A stretch of 64,000 bases of DNA from Nocardioides sp. InS609-2 (GTDB taxonomy: Bacteria; Actinomycetota; Actinomycetes; Propionibacteriales; Nocardioidaceae): contig NZ_CP060034.1 of the NCBI RefSeq assembly GCF_023208195.1, positions 4,402,001-4,466,000 of the forward strand, read 5' to 3'. Below the pieces are notes generated by a model. It saw only the letters and a list, made by a program, of their open reading frames with translations. It did not search any database and had not been told where the DNA came from. This document shows positions 9,594-18,526 of this stretch, piece after piece; position 1 is the first letter of the stretch; every line of letters starts with the position of its first letter. A program made the translations under genes and the position numbers.

Positions 9594-12200
9594 ATGGCGA
9601 CCCGTACGTCTTCCCCGCCGGGTTCGCGGAGCTCGAGCACGTCCAGGAGTGGTTCCACGAAGTCGGCCCCGCGGTCGGGTTCGAGGTCTGGCACCACCAC
9701 CAGGAAGGGTTCGAGCACCCGATCCCGGAGTACCTCCAGCCGAGGTGCATCCAAACGCCCTGCCCGGCGTCCCGCTCCGCGCGCCGTGCGCAACGGCCCC
9801 GGACCGGTCTCGCGCGGCTTCACGAGCCTGGGGCGCGCTGTCGCCACGATCTGGCTCGGGGTGGCCCACGCGATCGGGTCGGTGGCCCGGAGCATCGGCC
9901 ACGGTGCACGCGACCTCGACCCGGCCCACCGCCGTGACGGTGTCGGCCTCTTCCTCTTCGGCCTCGCCATGGTCGTGGCCGCCGCGGTGTGGTGGCAGCC
10001 GCCCGGTGGCTTCATGGAGTTCATCCGCTCGGCGGTCGCCGGCTCGGTCGGCAAGGTCGGCTGGCTGGTGCCGCTGTGGCTGGCGTACCTGGGCTGGCGC
10101 ACGCTGCGCAACCCCGAGCACAACGGGCCCGCAGGTCGCCAGGTCATCGGTTGGTCCGCGCTGTGCCTGGGACTGCTGGGCATCGTCCACATCGCCAACG
10201 GCAGCCCGCAGCCCGAGCTCGGCGACGCCAGCTCGCTCCAGCAGGCCGGTGGCGCCATCGGCTTCGTCGTCTCGAGCCTGCTCCTAGACCTGCTTCGCAC
10301 GGCGTACGTCGTCGTGCCGCTGCTCACCCTGCTCGGCCTCTTCGGGCTGCTGGTCATCACGGCCACCCCGGTCTACCAGGTGCCCGCCAAGCTCAGGGCC
10401 ACTCGCGACCGGCTGCTCGGCCGCAGCCCGGCCGACGCCGACGGTGACGACGAGACCCAGCTGACCCAGCCGATCCGCACCCGCCGCCGCGGGATGCTCG
10501 ACGACATCGACCCCGAGCTGGGCGACCCGGCCTACGACAGTCCCGTGCTCGAGGACCGTGAGGTCAAGAAGCGTCGCCGCAAGGGCGCCGACGACACCTC
10601 AGACGTCGGCCTCGACCTGCTGACCGACGTCCCCACCGAGGTCACCCCCGCGGTCGACGACGCCGGCCGGATCGAGCCGCCGCCGCACACGCCGCTGCCG
10701 CCGCGTGTCGAGCAGCTGTCGCTGTCCGGCGACATCACCTACACGCTGCCCGCCAACGAGGTGCTCAAGCCCGGGTCGGTGCACAAGGCGCGCTCCAAGG
10801 CGAGCGACGACGTGGTCGTGCGGCTCACCCAGGTGCTCGACGAGTTCGGCATCGACGCCCAGGTCACCGGCTACACCCGTGGACCGACGGTCACCCGCTA
10901 CGAGGTCGAGGTCGGCCAGGCCGTCAAGGTCGAGAAGGTCACCGCGCTCTCCAAGAACATCGCGTACGCCGTCGCGAGCGCCGACGTACGCATCCTGTCG
11001 CCGATCCCGGGCAAGTCCGCGATCGGCATCGAGATCCCCAACACCGACAAGGAGATCGTCAGCCTCGGCGATGTCCTCCGGTCGGGCATCGCACGGGCCG
11101 ACCACCACCCGATGGTGGCCGGGCTCGGCAAGGACGTCGAGGGCGGCTTCGTCGTCGCCAACCTCGCGAAGATGCCGCACCTGCTCGTCGCCGGCGCAAC
11201 CGGCTCCGGCAAGTCGTCGTTCATCAACTCGATGATCACCTCCATCCTGATGCGGTCGACGCCCGACGAGGTGCGGATGATCCTGGTCGACCCCAAGCGG
11301 GTCGAGCTGAACGCCTACGAGGGCATCCCGCACCTGATCACCCCGATCATCACCAACCCCAAGAAGGCCGCCGAGGCGCTGGCCTGGGTCGTGCGCGAGA
11401 TGGACATGCGCTACGACGACCTGGCCAACTTCGGTTTCCGTCACATCGACGACTTCAACAAGGCGGTGCGGGCCGGCAAGGTAGAAGTGCCCGCAGGCAG
11501 CGAGCGCACGCTCTCGCCGTACCCGTATCTCCTCGTGGTCGTCGACGAGCTCGCCGACCTGATGATGGTCGCGCCGCGCGACGTCGAGGACGCCATCGTC
11601 CGGATCACCCAGCTCGCCCGGGCGGCCGGTATCCACCTGGTGCTCGCCACCCAGCGGCCTTCGGTCGACGTCGTCACCGGCCTGATCAAGGCCAATGTGC
11701 CGTCACGGCTGGCGTTCGCGACCTCAAGCGTCACCGACAGCCGCGTCATCCTCGACCAGCCCGGCGCCGAGAAGCTCGTCGGCCAGGGCGACGGTCTGTT
11801 CCTGCCGATGGGTTCGAGCAAGCCCGTGCGCGTGCAGGGCTCCTGGGTCACCGAGGCTGAGGTCCACCAGGTCGTGAAGGCCTGCAAGACCCAGCTCGAG
11901 CCCAACTACATCGAAGAGGTCACCGCCCCGGCAGCGGCCAAGCGTGACCTCGACGACGACATCGGCGACGACCTCGACCTGGTCGTGCAGGCCATCGAGC
12001 TCGTCGTCTCCACGCAGTTCGGCTCCACGTCGATGCTGCAACGCAAGCTCCGGGTCGGCTTCGCCAAGGCCGGCCGGCTGATGGACATCATGGAGAGTCG
12101 CGGCGTGGTCGGGCCCAGCGAGGGCTCGAAAGCCCGCGACGTGCTCGTGAAGCCCGACGAGATCGACGCAGTGATCGCCACATTGGAGGGGGACCGATGA
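9594..12200 (+). CDS. ftsK: DNA translocase FtsK
   Basis: 868 aa. The N-terminus is a basic Ser/Thr/Arg-rich tail (about 1-80), followed by the four-helix membrane domain (about 115-260, with VGLFLFGLAMVVAAAVWW), an acidic linker, and the motor. The motor has an FtsK-alpha domain, Walker A GATGSGKSS at 534-542, LVDPKRVEL, and Walker B YLLVVVDELADLM. The C-terminal gamma winged helix (FGSTSMLQRKLRVGFAKAGRLMD) recognises KOPS-like sequences. FtsK pumps chromosomal DNA at the septum and activates XerCD during cell division. The start was chosen from a leaderless -10 box. The stop overlaps the next gene by ATGA, so the RodZ-like gene is translationally coupled. Confidence 0.96.
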   Translation: MATRTSSPPGSRSSSTSRSGSTKSAPRSGSRSGTTTRKGSSTRSRSTSSRGASKRPARRPAPRAVRNGPGPVSRGFTSLGRAVATIWLGVAHAIGSVARSIGHGARDLDPAHRRDGVGLFLFGLAMVVAAAVWWQPPGGFMEFIRSAVAGSVGKVGWLVPLWLAYLGWRTLRNPEHNGPAGRQVIGWSALCLGLLGIVHIANGSPQPELGDASSLQQAGGAIGFVVSSLLLDLLRTAYVVVPLLTLLGLFGLLVITATPVYQVPAKLRATRDRLLGRSPADADGDDETQLTQPIRTRRRGMLDDIDPELGDPAYDSPVLEDREVKKRRRKGADDTSDVGLDLLTDVPTEVTPAVDDAGRIEPPPHTPLPPRVEQLSLSGDITYTLPANEVLKPGSVHKARSKASDDVVVRLTQVLDEFGIDAQVTGYTRGPTVTRYEVEVGQAVKVEKVTALSKNIAYAVASADVRILSPIPGKSAIGIEIPNTDKEIVSLGDVLRSGIARADHHPMVAGLGKDVEGGFVVANLAKMPHLLVAGATGSGKSSFINSMITSILMRSTPDEVRMILVDPKRVELNAYEGIPHLITPIITNPKKAAEALAWVVREMDMRYDDLANFGFRHIDDFNKAVRAGKVEVPAGSERTLSPYPYLLVVVDELADLMMVAPRDVEDAIVRITQLARAAGIHLVLATQRPSVDVVTGLIKANVPSRLAFATSSVTDSRVILDQPGAEKLVGQGDGLFLPMGSSKPVRVQGSWVTEAEVHQVVKACKTQLEPNYIEEVTAPAAAKRDLDDDIGDDLDLVVQAIELVVSTQFGSTSMLQRKLRVGFAKAGRLMDIMESRGVVGPSEGSKARDVLVKPDEIDAVIATLEGDR

Positions 12201-13942
12201 GTGCCACCGAAGTCCACGAGATCGAGGACCCGCACGACAACGACGGGGGACTCGGCCTGAGCATGGCCCCCGACTCCGTGGAGGTACGCCGCAACGCGGG
12301 GCTCGCCGCCGCCGTCGGTGCAGTCGCCTCGACCGTCGCGATCATGTACCTCCGCCGGGCGATCGTCAGCGGCTCGCCGGTCGACTGGGCGCTCGCCGCA
12401 GCCATCGGGATGCTCGGCATCGGCTGGCTGGTCGCGCTGGTCGACGCCCGCACTCCGTTGCTGGTCGCCGACGCCCAGGGTGTGCGCGTGCGGCTCGGTC
12501 GCTCGTGGCGTGGTCTGCCCTGGGGCGCCGTGGCCCGCGTCGAGCACACGCCGCGCGCCAGCTTCCTGCGTGACGGCCGGCTGGTCGTCGTACCCCACAA
12601 CCCGGAACGGCTCGTCGACGAGCTCGACGCCGGTGCCTCGCGCCGCGCGGCGGTCTCCAGCTGGCTGTACGGCGCGCCGCTGGCGCTGCCGCTGGGCCTG
12701 GCCACCCGGGTCGTCGGCACCACCGATCTCTCGGCCGCGCTCGCTGCGCTGGCCGACCGCACCACCGAGCTCGTCGTCATCGACGACCGCGACGACGAGG
12801 CCGAGCTCGACCGGTTGCCCGGCCAGCCCGACGGCGAGGAGCCGGAGCCCGAGCCGACGACACCGCCGCGGGTCCGCGACCCGCGACCGTTGCTGGCTTC
12901 CGGCATCGCCCGCATCTCCGCACTGCTGCCACGCCGCGATGCCGTGCTCGACGACGACGACGCCATCGAGGAGCCGGTCGAGGACGAGCTCGACGACGCC
13001 GCCTACGAGCTGCCGCTCGCGACGCCGACCCCGGCACCCACCAGGGAGCCAGTGGTCGGCGCCCGCTCCGACGTAAGCCGCGCCGACGAGACCGCCGCGG
13101 CGGGGCCCCGGGCGCCCGTCGAGATGGTCGAGGACGACCAGGTCTGGAGCGACCGGGTACGCCCGATCGCCCGCGAGGGCAGCGCAGTCGCGCCCCTGGT
13201 CATCGATGAGCTCGGCATCGAGCCCGCCGACGACCCCGTGGTCGGTCCCGAGATCCGCGCCGCGCGCACCCGTCTCGGCCTGACCGTCGACCAGCTGGCA
13301 GACCGCACCCGCATCCGGCCGCACGTGATCGAGTCGATCGAGGTCGACGACTTCGTGCCGTGTGGCGGCGACTTCTACGCCCGCGGCCACCTCCGCACCC
13401 TGTGCCGCGTTCTCGGCATCGACGTCGCTCCACTGCTCGAGGCGTACGCCGACCGCTACGCGCACGCCCCCATCGACCCGCGCCGGGTCTTCGAGGCCGA
13501 GCTGGCCACGGGTTCGCACGGGAGCATCCGCGGCACCCGCGGCGGTCCCAACTGGTCGATCCTGGTCGCCGTGGTGATGGCGCTTGTGCTGGCCTGGTCG
13601 ATCGCCCGGCTGGTGATGGACGCACCCACCGAGCTGCGTGGGGCAGAGCCGATCCTCAACGGTTCCGGTGGGCCGCACGGCGGCTCCGCGAAGGCCGCCG
13701 AGCCGATCCCGGTTGTGATCTCGGCCGTCTCCGGTGGCGCCCAGATCGTGGTGCGCGACAGCACCGGGATCGTGGTCTTCAAGGGCAATCTGGCGATCAG
13801 TGACTCCAAGACCGTCAAGGCCTCGCCGCCGCTGCGCGTGCAGACCTCCGACGGTGCGGTGACAGTGTCCGTGGCCGGCCGCGACCGCGGCCCGATCGGG
13901 GAGCCGGGTCAGGCCGCGCAGGGCACCTACGCCGGCGACTGA
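12197..13942 (+). CDS. RodZ-like helix-turn-helix membrane protein with N-terminal PH-like domain
   Basis: 581 aa; ATG overlaps the ftsK stop and follows GGAGGGG. The N-terminus has two hydrophobic segments (about residues 35-55 and 63-82), then a PH-like stretch (LLVADAQGVRVRLGRSWRGLPWGAVARVEH). A long acidic, Pro-rich linker follows. A Cro/RodZ-type helix-turn-helix lies at about 351-415 (PEIRAARTRLGLTVDQLADRTRI...GGDFYARGHLR), then a single membrane helix at about 452-474 and a C-terminal beta domain. RodZ proteins connect MreB-type cytoskeleton to wall growth; actinobacterial relatives downstream of ftsK are poorly characterised. The extra N-terminal membrane/PH-like module is unlike classical RodZ. 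Function in envelope growth or division is inferred from context. Confidence 0.8.
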   Translation: MSATEVHEIEDPHDNDGGLGLSMAPDSVEVRRNAGLAAAVGAVASTVAIMYLRRAIVSGSPVDWALAAAIGMLGIGWLVALVDARTPLLVADAQGVRVRLGRSWRGLPWGAVARVEHTPRASFLRDGRLVVVPHNPERLVDELDAGASRRAAVSSWLYGAPLALPLGLATRVVGTTDLSAALAALADRTTELVVIDDRDDEAELDRLPGQPDGEEPEPEPTTPPRVRDPRPLLASGIARISALLPRRDAVLDDDDAIEEPVEDELDDAAYELPLATPTPAPTREPVVGARSDVSRADETAAAGPRAPVEMVEDDQVWSDRVRPIAREGSAVAPLVIDELGIEPADDPVVGPEIRAARTRLGLTVDQLADRTRIRPHVIESIEVDDFVPCGGDFYARGHLRTLCRVLGIDVAPLLEAYADRYAHAPIDPRRVFEAELATGSHGSIRGTRGGPNWSILVAVVMALVLAWSIARLVMDAPTELRGAEPILNGSGGPHGGSAKAAEPIPVVISAVSGGAQIVVRDSTGIVVFKGNLAISDSKTVKASPPLRVQTSDGAVTVSVAGRDRGPIGEPGQAAQGTYAGD

Positions 13943-13993
13943 GACGTTGCCGAATGAGCGTGACGGACGCCCTCACGGCATACTCGGACCACG

Positions 13994-15436
13994 ATGAGCA
14001 CCACCACTGACAAGCCCCCCATGAGCGTCGCCGTCGTCACCCTCGGCTGTGCGCGCAACGAAGTCGACTCCGAAGAGCTGGCCGGGCGGCTCGAGGCCGA
14101 CGGCTTCCAGCTGGTCGCCGACCCCGAGAACGCCGACACCGTGGTGGTCAACACGTGCGGGTTCGTCGAGGCAGCCAAGAAGGACTCCGTCGACACGTTG
14201 CTGCAAGCTGCCGATCTCAAGGGACAGGGGCACACGAAGGCCGTCGTCGCCGTCGGCTGCCTGGCCGAGCGCTACGGCAAGGACCTGGCCGAGTCGCTTC
14301 CCGAGGCCGACGCCGTGCTGGGCTTCGACGACTACCCAGACATCGCGGCGCGGCTGCGCTCGATCGTCGCCGGAGACAAGCACGAGTCCCACGTGCCGTC
14401 CGACCGGCGCCGGCTGCTCCCGATCTCCCCGACCGAGCGCAGCGCGAGCACGGTCAGCGTCCCGGGCCACTCCGCGCCCGACCTGCCGGCCGGCCTGGCC
14501 CCCGACAGCGGTCCCCGCGCCGTACGCCGTCGGCTCGACGGTGGCCCAATGGCACCGCTCAAGCTGGCCAGCGGGTGTGACCGGCGCTGCTCGTTCTGCG
14601 CCATCCCCAGCTTCCGCGGCTCGTTCGTCAGCCGCCGGCCCAGTGACGTCATCCAGGAAGGCAGCTGGCTGGCCACCCAGGGAGTGCGCGAGCTGTTCCT
14701 GGTGAGCGAGAACTCCACGTCGTACGGCAAGGACCTCGGCGACCTCCGGCTGCTCGAGACCCTGCTGCCAGAGCTCGCCGGCATCGACGGAGTCGACCGG
14801 GTGCGGGTGTCCTACCTGCAGCCGGCCGAGACCCGGCCCGGCCTGATAGAGGCCATCGCCTCGACGCCCGGGGTGGCTGCCTACTACGACCTCTCCTTCC
14901 AGCACGCCAGCGCCACGGTGCTGCGCCGGATGCGGCGCTTCGGCGACCCGGAGAGCTTCCTGGGCCTGCTCGAGCAGATCCGCACCCTCGCTCCCGAGGC
15001 CGGCGTGCGGTCCAACGTGATCGTCGGTTTCCCCGGCGAGACCGAGGACGACCTCCAGACACTGTGCGACTTCCTCGCGGCAGCGCGGATGGACGTCACC
15101 GGCGTCTTCGGCTACTCCGACGAGGACGGCACCGAGGCCGAGACGTACGACGGCAAGCTCGACGCCGACGAGGTCCGGGCCCGCACCGAGCACGTGACCG
15201 CACTGGTCGAGGAGCTCAACTCCCAGCGTGCCGAGGACCGCATCGGCGAGACCGTCGACGTACTCGTCGAGGACATCTCCGACGGCGTGGTCGGCCGGGC
15301 CGCACACCAGGGCCCGGAGGTCGACGGCACGACGAGTCTGGTCGACCTGTCCGGCGACGTGGCCGTGGGCGACATGGTCACTGCCGAGGTAGTCGGCACC
15401 GACGGCGTCGACCTGATCGCGAGCAGGCAGCGATGA
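13994..15436 (+). CDS. rimO: Ribosomal protein S12 methylthiotransferase RimO
   Basis: 480 aa. The N-terminal MTTase domain begins [18 protein letters not shown] and holds [17 protein letters not shown], a RimO signature. The radical-SAM motif CDRRCSFC places the 4Fe-4S ligands at Cys195, Cys199 and Cys202, and the C-terminal TRAM region follows (about 410-480). RimO adds a methylthio group to the conserved Asp of ribosomal protein S12 using two iron-sulfur clusters and SAM. Compared with E. coli RimO there is an insertion of about 40 residues before the radical-SAM core (around 130-175). The stop overlaps the pgsA start by ATGA. Confidence 0.95.
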   Translation: MSTTTDKPPMSVAVVTLGCARNEVDSEELAGRLEADGFQLVADPENADTVVVNTCGFVEAAKKDSVDTLLQAADLKGQGHTKAVVAVGCLAERYGKDLAESLPEADAVLGFDDYPDIAARLRSIVAGDKHESHVPSDRRRLLPISPTERSASTVSVPGHSAPDLPAGLAPDSGPRAVRRRLDGGPMAPLKLASGCDRRCSFCAIPSFRGSFVSRRPSDVIQEGSWLATQGVRELFLVSENSTSYGKDLGDLRLLETLLPELAGIDGVDRVRVSYLQPAETRPGLIEAIASTPGVAAYYDLSFQHASATVLRRMRRFGDPESFLGLLEQIRTLAPEAGVRSNVIVGFPGETEDDLQTLCDFLAAARMDVTGVFGYSDEDGTEAETYDGKLDADEVRARTEHVTALVEELNSQRAEDRIGETVDVLVEDISDGVVGRAAHQGPEVDGTTSLVDLSGDVAVGDMVTAEVVGTDGVDLIASRQR

Positions 15437-16065
15437 GCGAGACCAACTCCAAGGCGAGCAACTACAACGTGCCCAACGCGCTCACCGCGCTGCGCATCGT
15501 GATGGTGCCGTTCTTCGGCTGGGCGATGCTGCACGACGGCGGCGACTCGACGATGTGGCGCTGGATCGCCTTCGCGATCTTCGCGGTCGCGATGATCACC
15601 GACAAGATCGACGGCGACCTGGCGCGCAAGCACGACCTGGTCACCGACTTCGGCAAGATCGCCGACCCGATCGCCGACAAGGCGATCACCGGCATGGCGT
15701 TCATCGGGCTGTCGATCGTCGGTGACATCTGGTGGTGGGTGACGATCCTCGTGCTGGTGCGTGAGTGGTCGGTGACCCTGCTGCGCCTCTCGGTCCTCAA
15801 GCACGTCGTCCTGCCGGCCAACCAGAGCGGCAAGATCAAGACCACGCTGCAGGCCGTCGCGCTGAGCGGGCTCACGTGGCCGCTGCCGCACGGCGACGCC
15901 CACGGCGGCAACTTCGACGCCTGGGGCCGCTTCGGTGAAGCCCTCTTCTACCTCAGCCAGGTGGCATTGGCCGGCGCCGTGGCGATGACCCTGTGGTCGG
16001 GCTACGAGTTCTTCCGCGACGTCTGGCGCCACCGCGCTGCGGTCACGGGTGACACCCGCTCATGA
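15433..16065 (+). CDS. pgsA: CDP-diacylglycerol-glycerol-3-phosphate 3-phosphatidyltransferase
   Basis: 210 aa integral membrane enzyme of the CDP-alcohol phosphatidyltransferase family. The full signature D-x2-DG-x2-AR-x8-G-x3-D-x3-D is present from Asp57 ([12 protein letters not shown]...[11 protein letters not shown]). Hydrophobic segments cover most of the chain (about 12-40, 90-115, 125-150, 175-195). It makes phosphatidylglycerol phosphate, the first step to PG and cardiolipin. ATG 15433 overlaps the rimO stop. The rimO-pgsA-(cinA)-clgR order matches the pgsA3-clgR neighbourhood of mycobacteria, here interrupted by the nucleotidase and GH15 genes. Confidence 0.94.
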   Translation: MSETNSKASNYNVPNALTALRIVMVPFFGWAMLHDGGDSTMWRWIAFAIFAVAMITDKIDGDLARKHDLVTDFGKIADPIADKAITGMAFIGLSIVGDIWWWVTILVLVREWSVTLLRLSVLKHVVLPANQSGKIKTTLQAVALSGLTWPLPHGDAHGGNFDAWGRFGEALFYLSQVALAGAVAMTLWSGYEFFRDVWRHRAAVTGDTRS

Positions 16066-16126
16066 GCAGATCTGCGCCGATAGGGCAATAGCCCATTGGT
16101 GCCAGAGTGAATAGCCCCTTCGGGTT

Positions 16127-16146
16127 ATGGTGACGGGCGTCACCAT
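16127..16146. promoter_or_regulatory. Perfect palindrome (CRP-like) upstream of 5'-nucleotidase
   Basis: ATGGTGACG-GG-CGTCACCAT is a perfect 9-bp inverted repeat containing GTGA-N6-TCAC. It ends 28 nt before the start codon. The core GGTGA-N6-TCACC is the same form as at 9424-9439. An alternative is a PhoP-type site, since the target is a phosphate-releasing enzyme. Confidence 0.45.
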
Positions 16147-16174
16147 TATTCAAACCCTTGTGAAGGGAATCACT

Positions 16175-18460
16175 GTGTCAGCAACGAAGTCGGGGAGCAC
16201 ACGCAGCCCGTTGCGGCGACGACTGGGAGTTGCAGCCACTGCTGCGGCCCTCACCGCCGCACCACTCGCGGTCGTCGGCATCACTGCCGTGCCCGCCCAG
16301 GCGGTCCCGTCGACCGTCATCAACCTGGTCGGCATCAACGACTTCCACGGTCGCATCAACAACGACACCACCAAGTGGGCCACCAACCTCGAGACGCTCG
16401 CGGGTGGACCTAAGGCGACCCGCCCCAACAACTCCATCGTGGTCGGTGCCGGAGACCTCATCGGTGCCTCCGACTTCGCCTCGGCAGTCCAGAACGACCA
16501 GCCAACCATCGACGTGATGAACGCGATCGGCCTCAACGCCTCGGCCGTGGGCAACCACGAGTTCGACAAGGGCTTCGCCGACCTGCGCGACCGGGTGATC
16601 GGCACGCCAACCGCACGCAACGCCAAGTGGGACTACCTCGGCGCGAACGTCTATGCCAAGGGCACCCAGACTCCGGTCCTGCCGGAGTACGCCACCAAGA
16701 CCATTGACGGTCTGACCGTGGCCGTCGTCGGCGCCGTGACCCAGGAGACCGCCTCGCTGGTGTCGCCTGCCGGCATCACCGCCCTCGACTTCGGCGACCC
16801 GATCGCCGCCGTCACCCGGGTGGCCAACCAGCTGAGCGACGGCAACCCCGCCAACGGCGAGGCTCAGGTCATCGTCGCGAGCTTCCACGCGGGAGCCACC
16901 AGGGGCTCCGGCTCGACGTACGAAGCCGAGGTCGCCAAGGCCGGCGAGTTCCAGAAGATGGCCACCCTGCCCGCGTCCGTCGACGCGATCTTCAACGGCC
17001 ACACCCACCAGGTCTATGCCTGGGACGCACCCAAGCCCGGTGGCGGCACGCGGCCGATCCTGCAGACCGGCGAGTACGCCGCCAACGTCGGCCAGATCCA
17101 GCTCACCGTCGACACGGCGACCGGCAACGTGGAGTCCTACACCAAGAAGAACGTGCCGTCGGCCGGTGTCAAGGCCGACCTCACCAACCCCGACGTCAAG
17201 CAGGTCGACGACATCGTCAAGGCCGCCCAGGCCTACGCGAAGCAGATCGGCGATCAGCCGATCGGCTCGGTCACCGCTGACATCAGCCGTGCCTTCAGCG
17301 GCGTCGACGCCGCCGGCAAGCCGGTCGAGGACCGCGGTGCGGAGTCGGCTCTCGGCGACCTCGTCGCCAACGCGCTGCGCGACGGCATCCCTGCCGACAT
17401 CGCCAAGCCCGACCTCGGCTTCGTCAACCCTGGTGGCCTGCGTGCCGACCTGGTCTTCGCCGGCGACACGACCACGAACCCGGCCAACACCGACGGCGTG
17501 GTCACCTACGCCGAGGCCAACAACGTGCTGCCGTTCGTCAACAATGTGTCGGCCGTCGACCTGACGGGTGCCCAGATCAAGAAGATCCTCGAGCAGCAGT
17601 GGCAGCCCGTCGGATCCTCGCGGCCCTACCTGCACCTGGGTGTCTCCGACAACGTCCAGGTCACCCAGGACCCCACCCAAGCGGTGGGCCACCGGATCAC
17701 CTCGATCCGCATCGCCGGCAAGCCGATGGTGTCGACCGAGACCTACACCGTGTCGACGTTCTCGTTCCTCGCCGCCGGCGGTGACAACTTCGGTGCCTTC
17801 ACCGAGGGCAAGACCAAGGACACCGGTCTCGTCGACCGGGACCTGTGGATCAAGTACATCCGCGACCACGCCGGTCTCGCGCCGAACTTCGCGCGCGAGC
17901 AAGTGGTGGCACAGCACCTCCCGGCCGCGCTCAAGACCGGCCAGAAGATCACCACCAACCTGTCCAAGCTCGACATGACGTCCACTGGAGCGGTCAAGAA
18001 CACCCAGGTGCAGGTGGTGCGGGTCCGCGACGGCAAGCGCAAGGTCATGAAGACCGTCGCCGTCACCAACGGGTCGGCCCAGGTGCCGTTCACCGTGCCC
18101 GGTGCCTCGCAGGTCGAGCTGGTCGCAATGCCGAGCAAGACCACGCTGGTCCGTGACGTCAAGAAGAGCCGGCCGAAGGTCACCAAGATCAAGTTCTTCC
18201 CGAAGCACATCGCGGTCCGCAAGGGTGCTCCGCGCGTCGTGGTCGTCGTCAAGAACGTGGGCGGCGCCAAGGTGGGCGGCAAGCTCAAGGTGAAGATCGG
18301 TGCCAAGAAGTACTTCGGCAAGGTCATCAAGGGCAAGGCCAAGGTGAAGCTGCCGCGCTTCACGTCGCCCGGCAGCTACAACGTCAAGGTCAAGTGCCTC
18401 GGCAACAACCTCTACAAGCCGGCCAAGGGCAAGAAGACCATCAAGGTCTACCGCAACTAG
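16175..18460 (+). CDS. Secreted bifunctional 5'-nucleotidase (UshA/NucA type)
   Basis: 761 aa from GTG 16175, preceded by GAAGGGA; an upstream ATG at 16127 lies inside the palindrome and is rejected. Signal peptide of about 45 residues (RSPLRRRLGVAATAAALTAAP...VPAQA). The metallophosphatase domain has NDFHGR, GAGDLIGAS, GNHEFDKG and NGHTHQVY metal-ligand motifs. A 5'-nucleotidase C-terminal domain follows (GAESALGDLVANALRD, VNPGGLRADL, NNVLPFVNN). The last 130 residues are a Lys-rich Ig-like region. It should hydrolyse extracellular nucleotides or UDP-sugars to release phosphate and nucleosides. No LPXTG is seen; the basic tail may hold it at the wall. Confidence 0.92.
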   Translation: MSATKSGSTRSPLRRRLGVAATAAALTAAPLAVVGITAVPAQAVPSTVINLVGINDFHGRINNDTTKWATNLETLAGGPKATRPNNSIVVGAGDLIGASDFASAVQNDQPTIDVMNAIGLNASAVGNHEFDKGFADLRDRVIGTPTARNAKWDYLGANVYAKGTQTPVLPEYATKTIDGLTVAVVGAVTQETASLVSPAGITALDFGDPIAAVTRVANQLSDGNPANGEAQVIVASFHAGATRGSGSTYEAEVAKAGEFQKMATLPASVDAIFNGHTHQVYAWDAPKPGGGTRPILQTGEYAANVGQIQLTVDTATGNVESYTKKNVPSAGVKADLTNPDVKQVDDIVKAAQAYAKQIGDQPIGSVTADISRAFSGVDAAGKPVEDRGAESALGDLVANALRDGIPADIAKPDLGFVNPGGLRADLVFAGDTTTNPANTDGVVTYAEANNVLPFVNNVSAVDLTGAQIKKILEQQWQPVGSSRPYLHLGVSDNVQVTQDPTQAVGHRITSIRIAGKPMVSTETYTVSTFSFLAAGGDNFGAFTEGKTKDTGLVDRDLWIKYIRDHAGLAPNFAREQVVAQHLPAALKTGQKITTNLSKLDMTSTGAVKNTQVQVVRVRDGKRKVMKTVAVTNGSAQVPFTVPGASQVELVAMPSKTTLVRDVKKSRPKVTKIKFFPKHIAVRKGAPRVVVVVKNVGGAKVGGKLKVKIGAKKYFGKVIKGKAKVKLPRFTSPGSYNVKVKCLGNNLYKPAKGKKTIKVYRN

Positions 18461-18481
18461 CTGGAGCACCATCTGACGTGA

Positions 18482-18505
18482 GGGGTCCGGGTCTTCCCGG
18501 GCCCC
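18482..18505. terminator. Hairpin terminator between convergent genes
   Basis: A 10-bp stem (18482-18491 with 18496-18505, one G-U pair) and TCTT loop sit between the 5'-nucleotidase stop (18460) and the GH15 stop (18527). Confidence 0.7.
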
Positions 18506-18526
18506 TTCCGTCATCTCCGTACGACG

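Noticed and set aside
16178..18514. 778-codon minus-strand frame opposite the 5'-nucleotidase
   Set aside because: Low-complexity Asp/Gly/Val-rich product, exact antisense of a gene with clear catalytic motifs.
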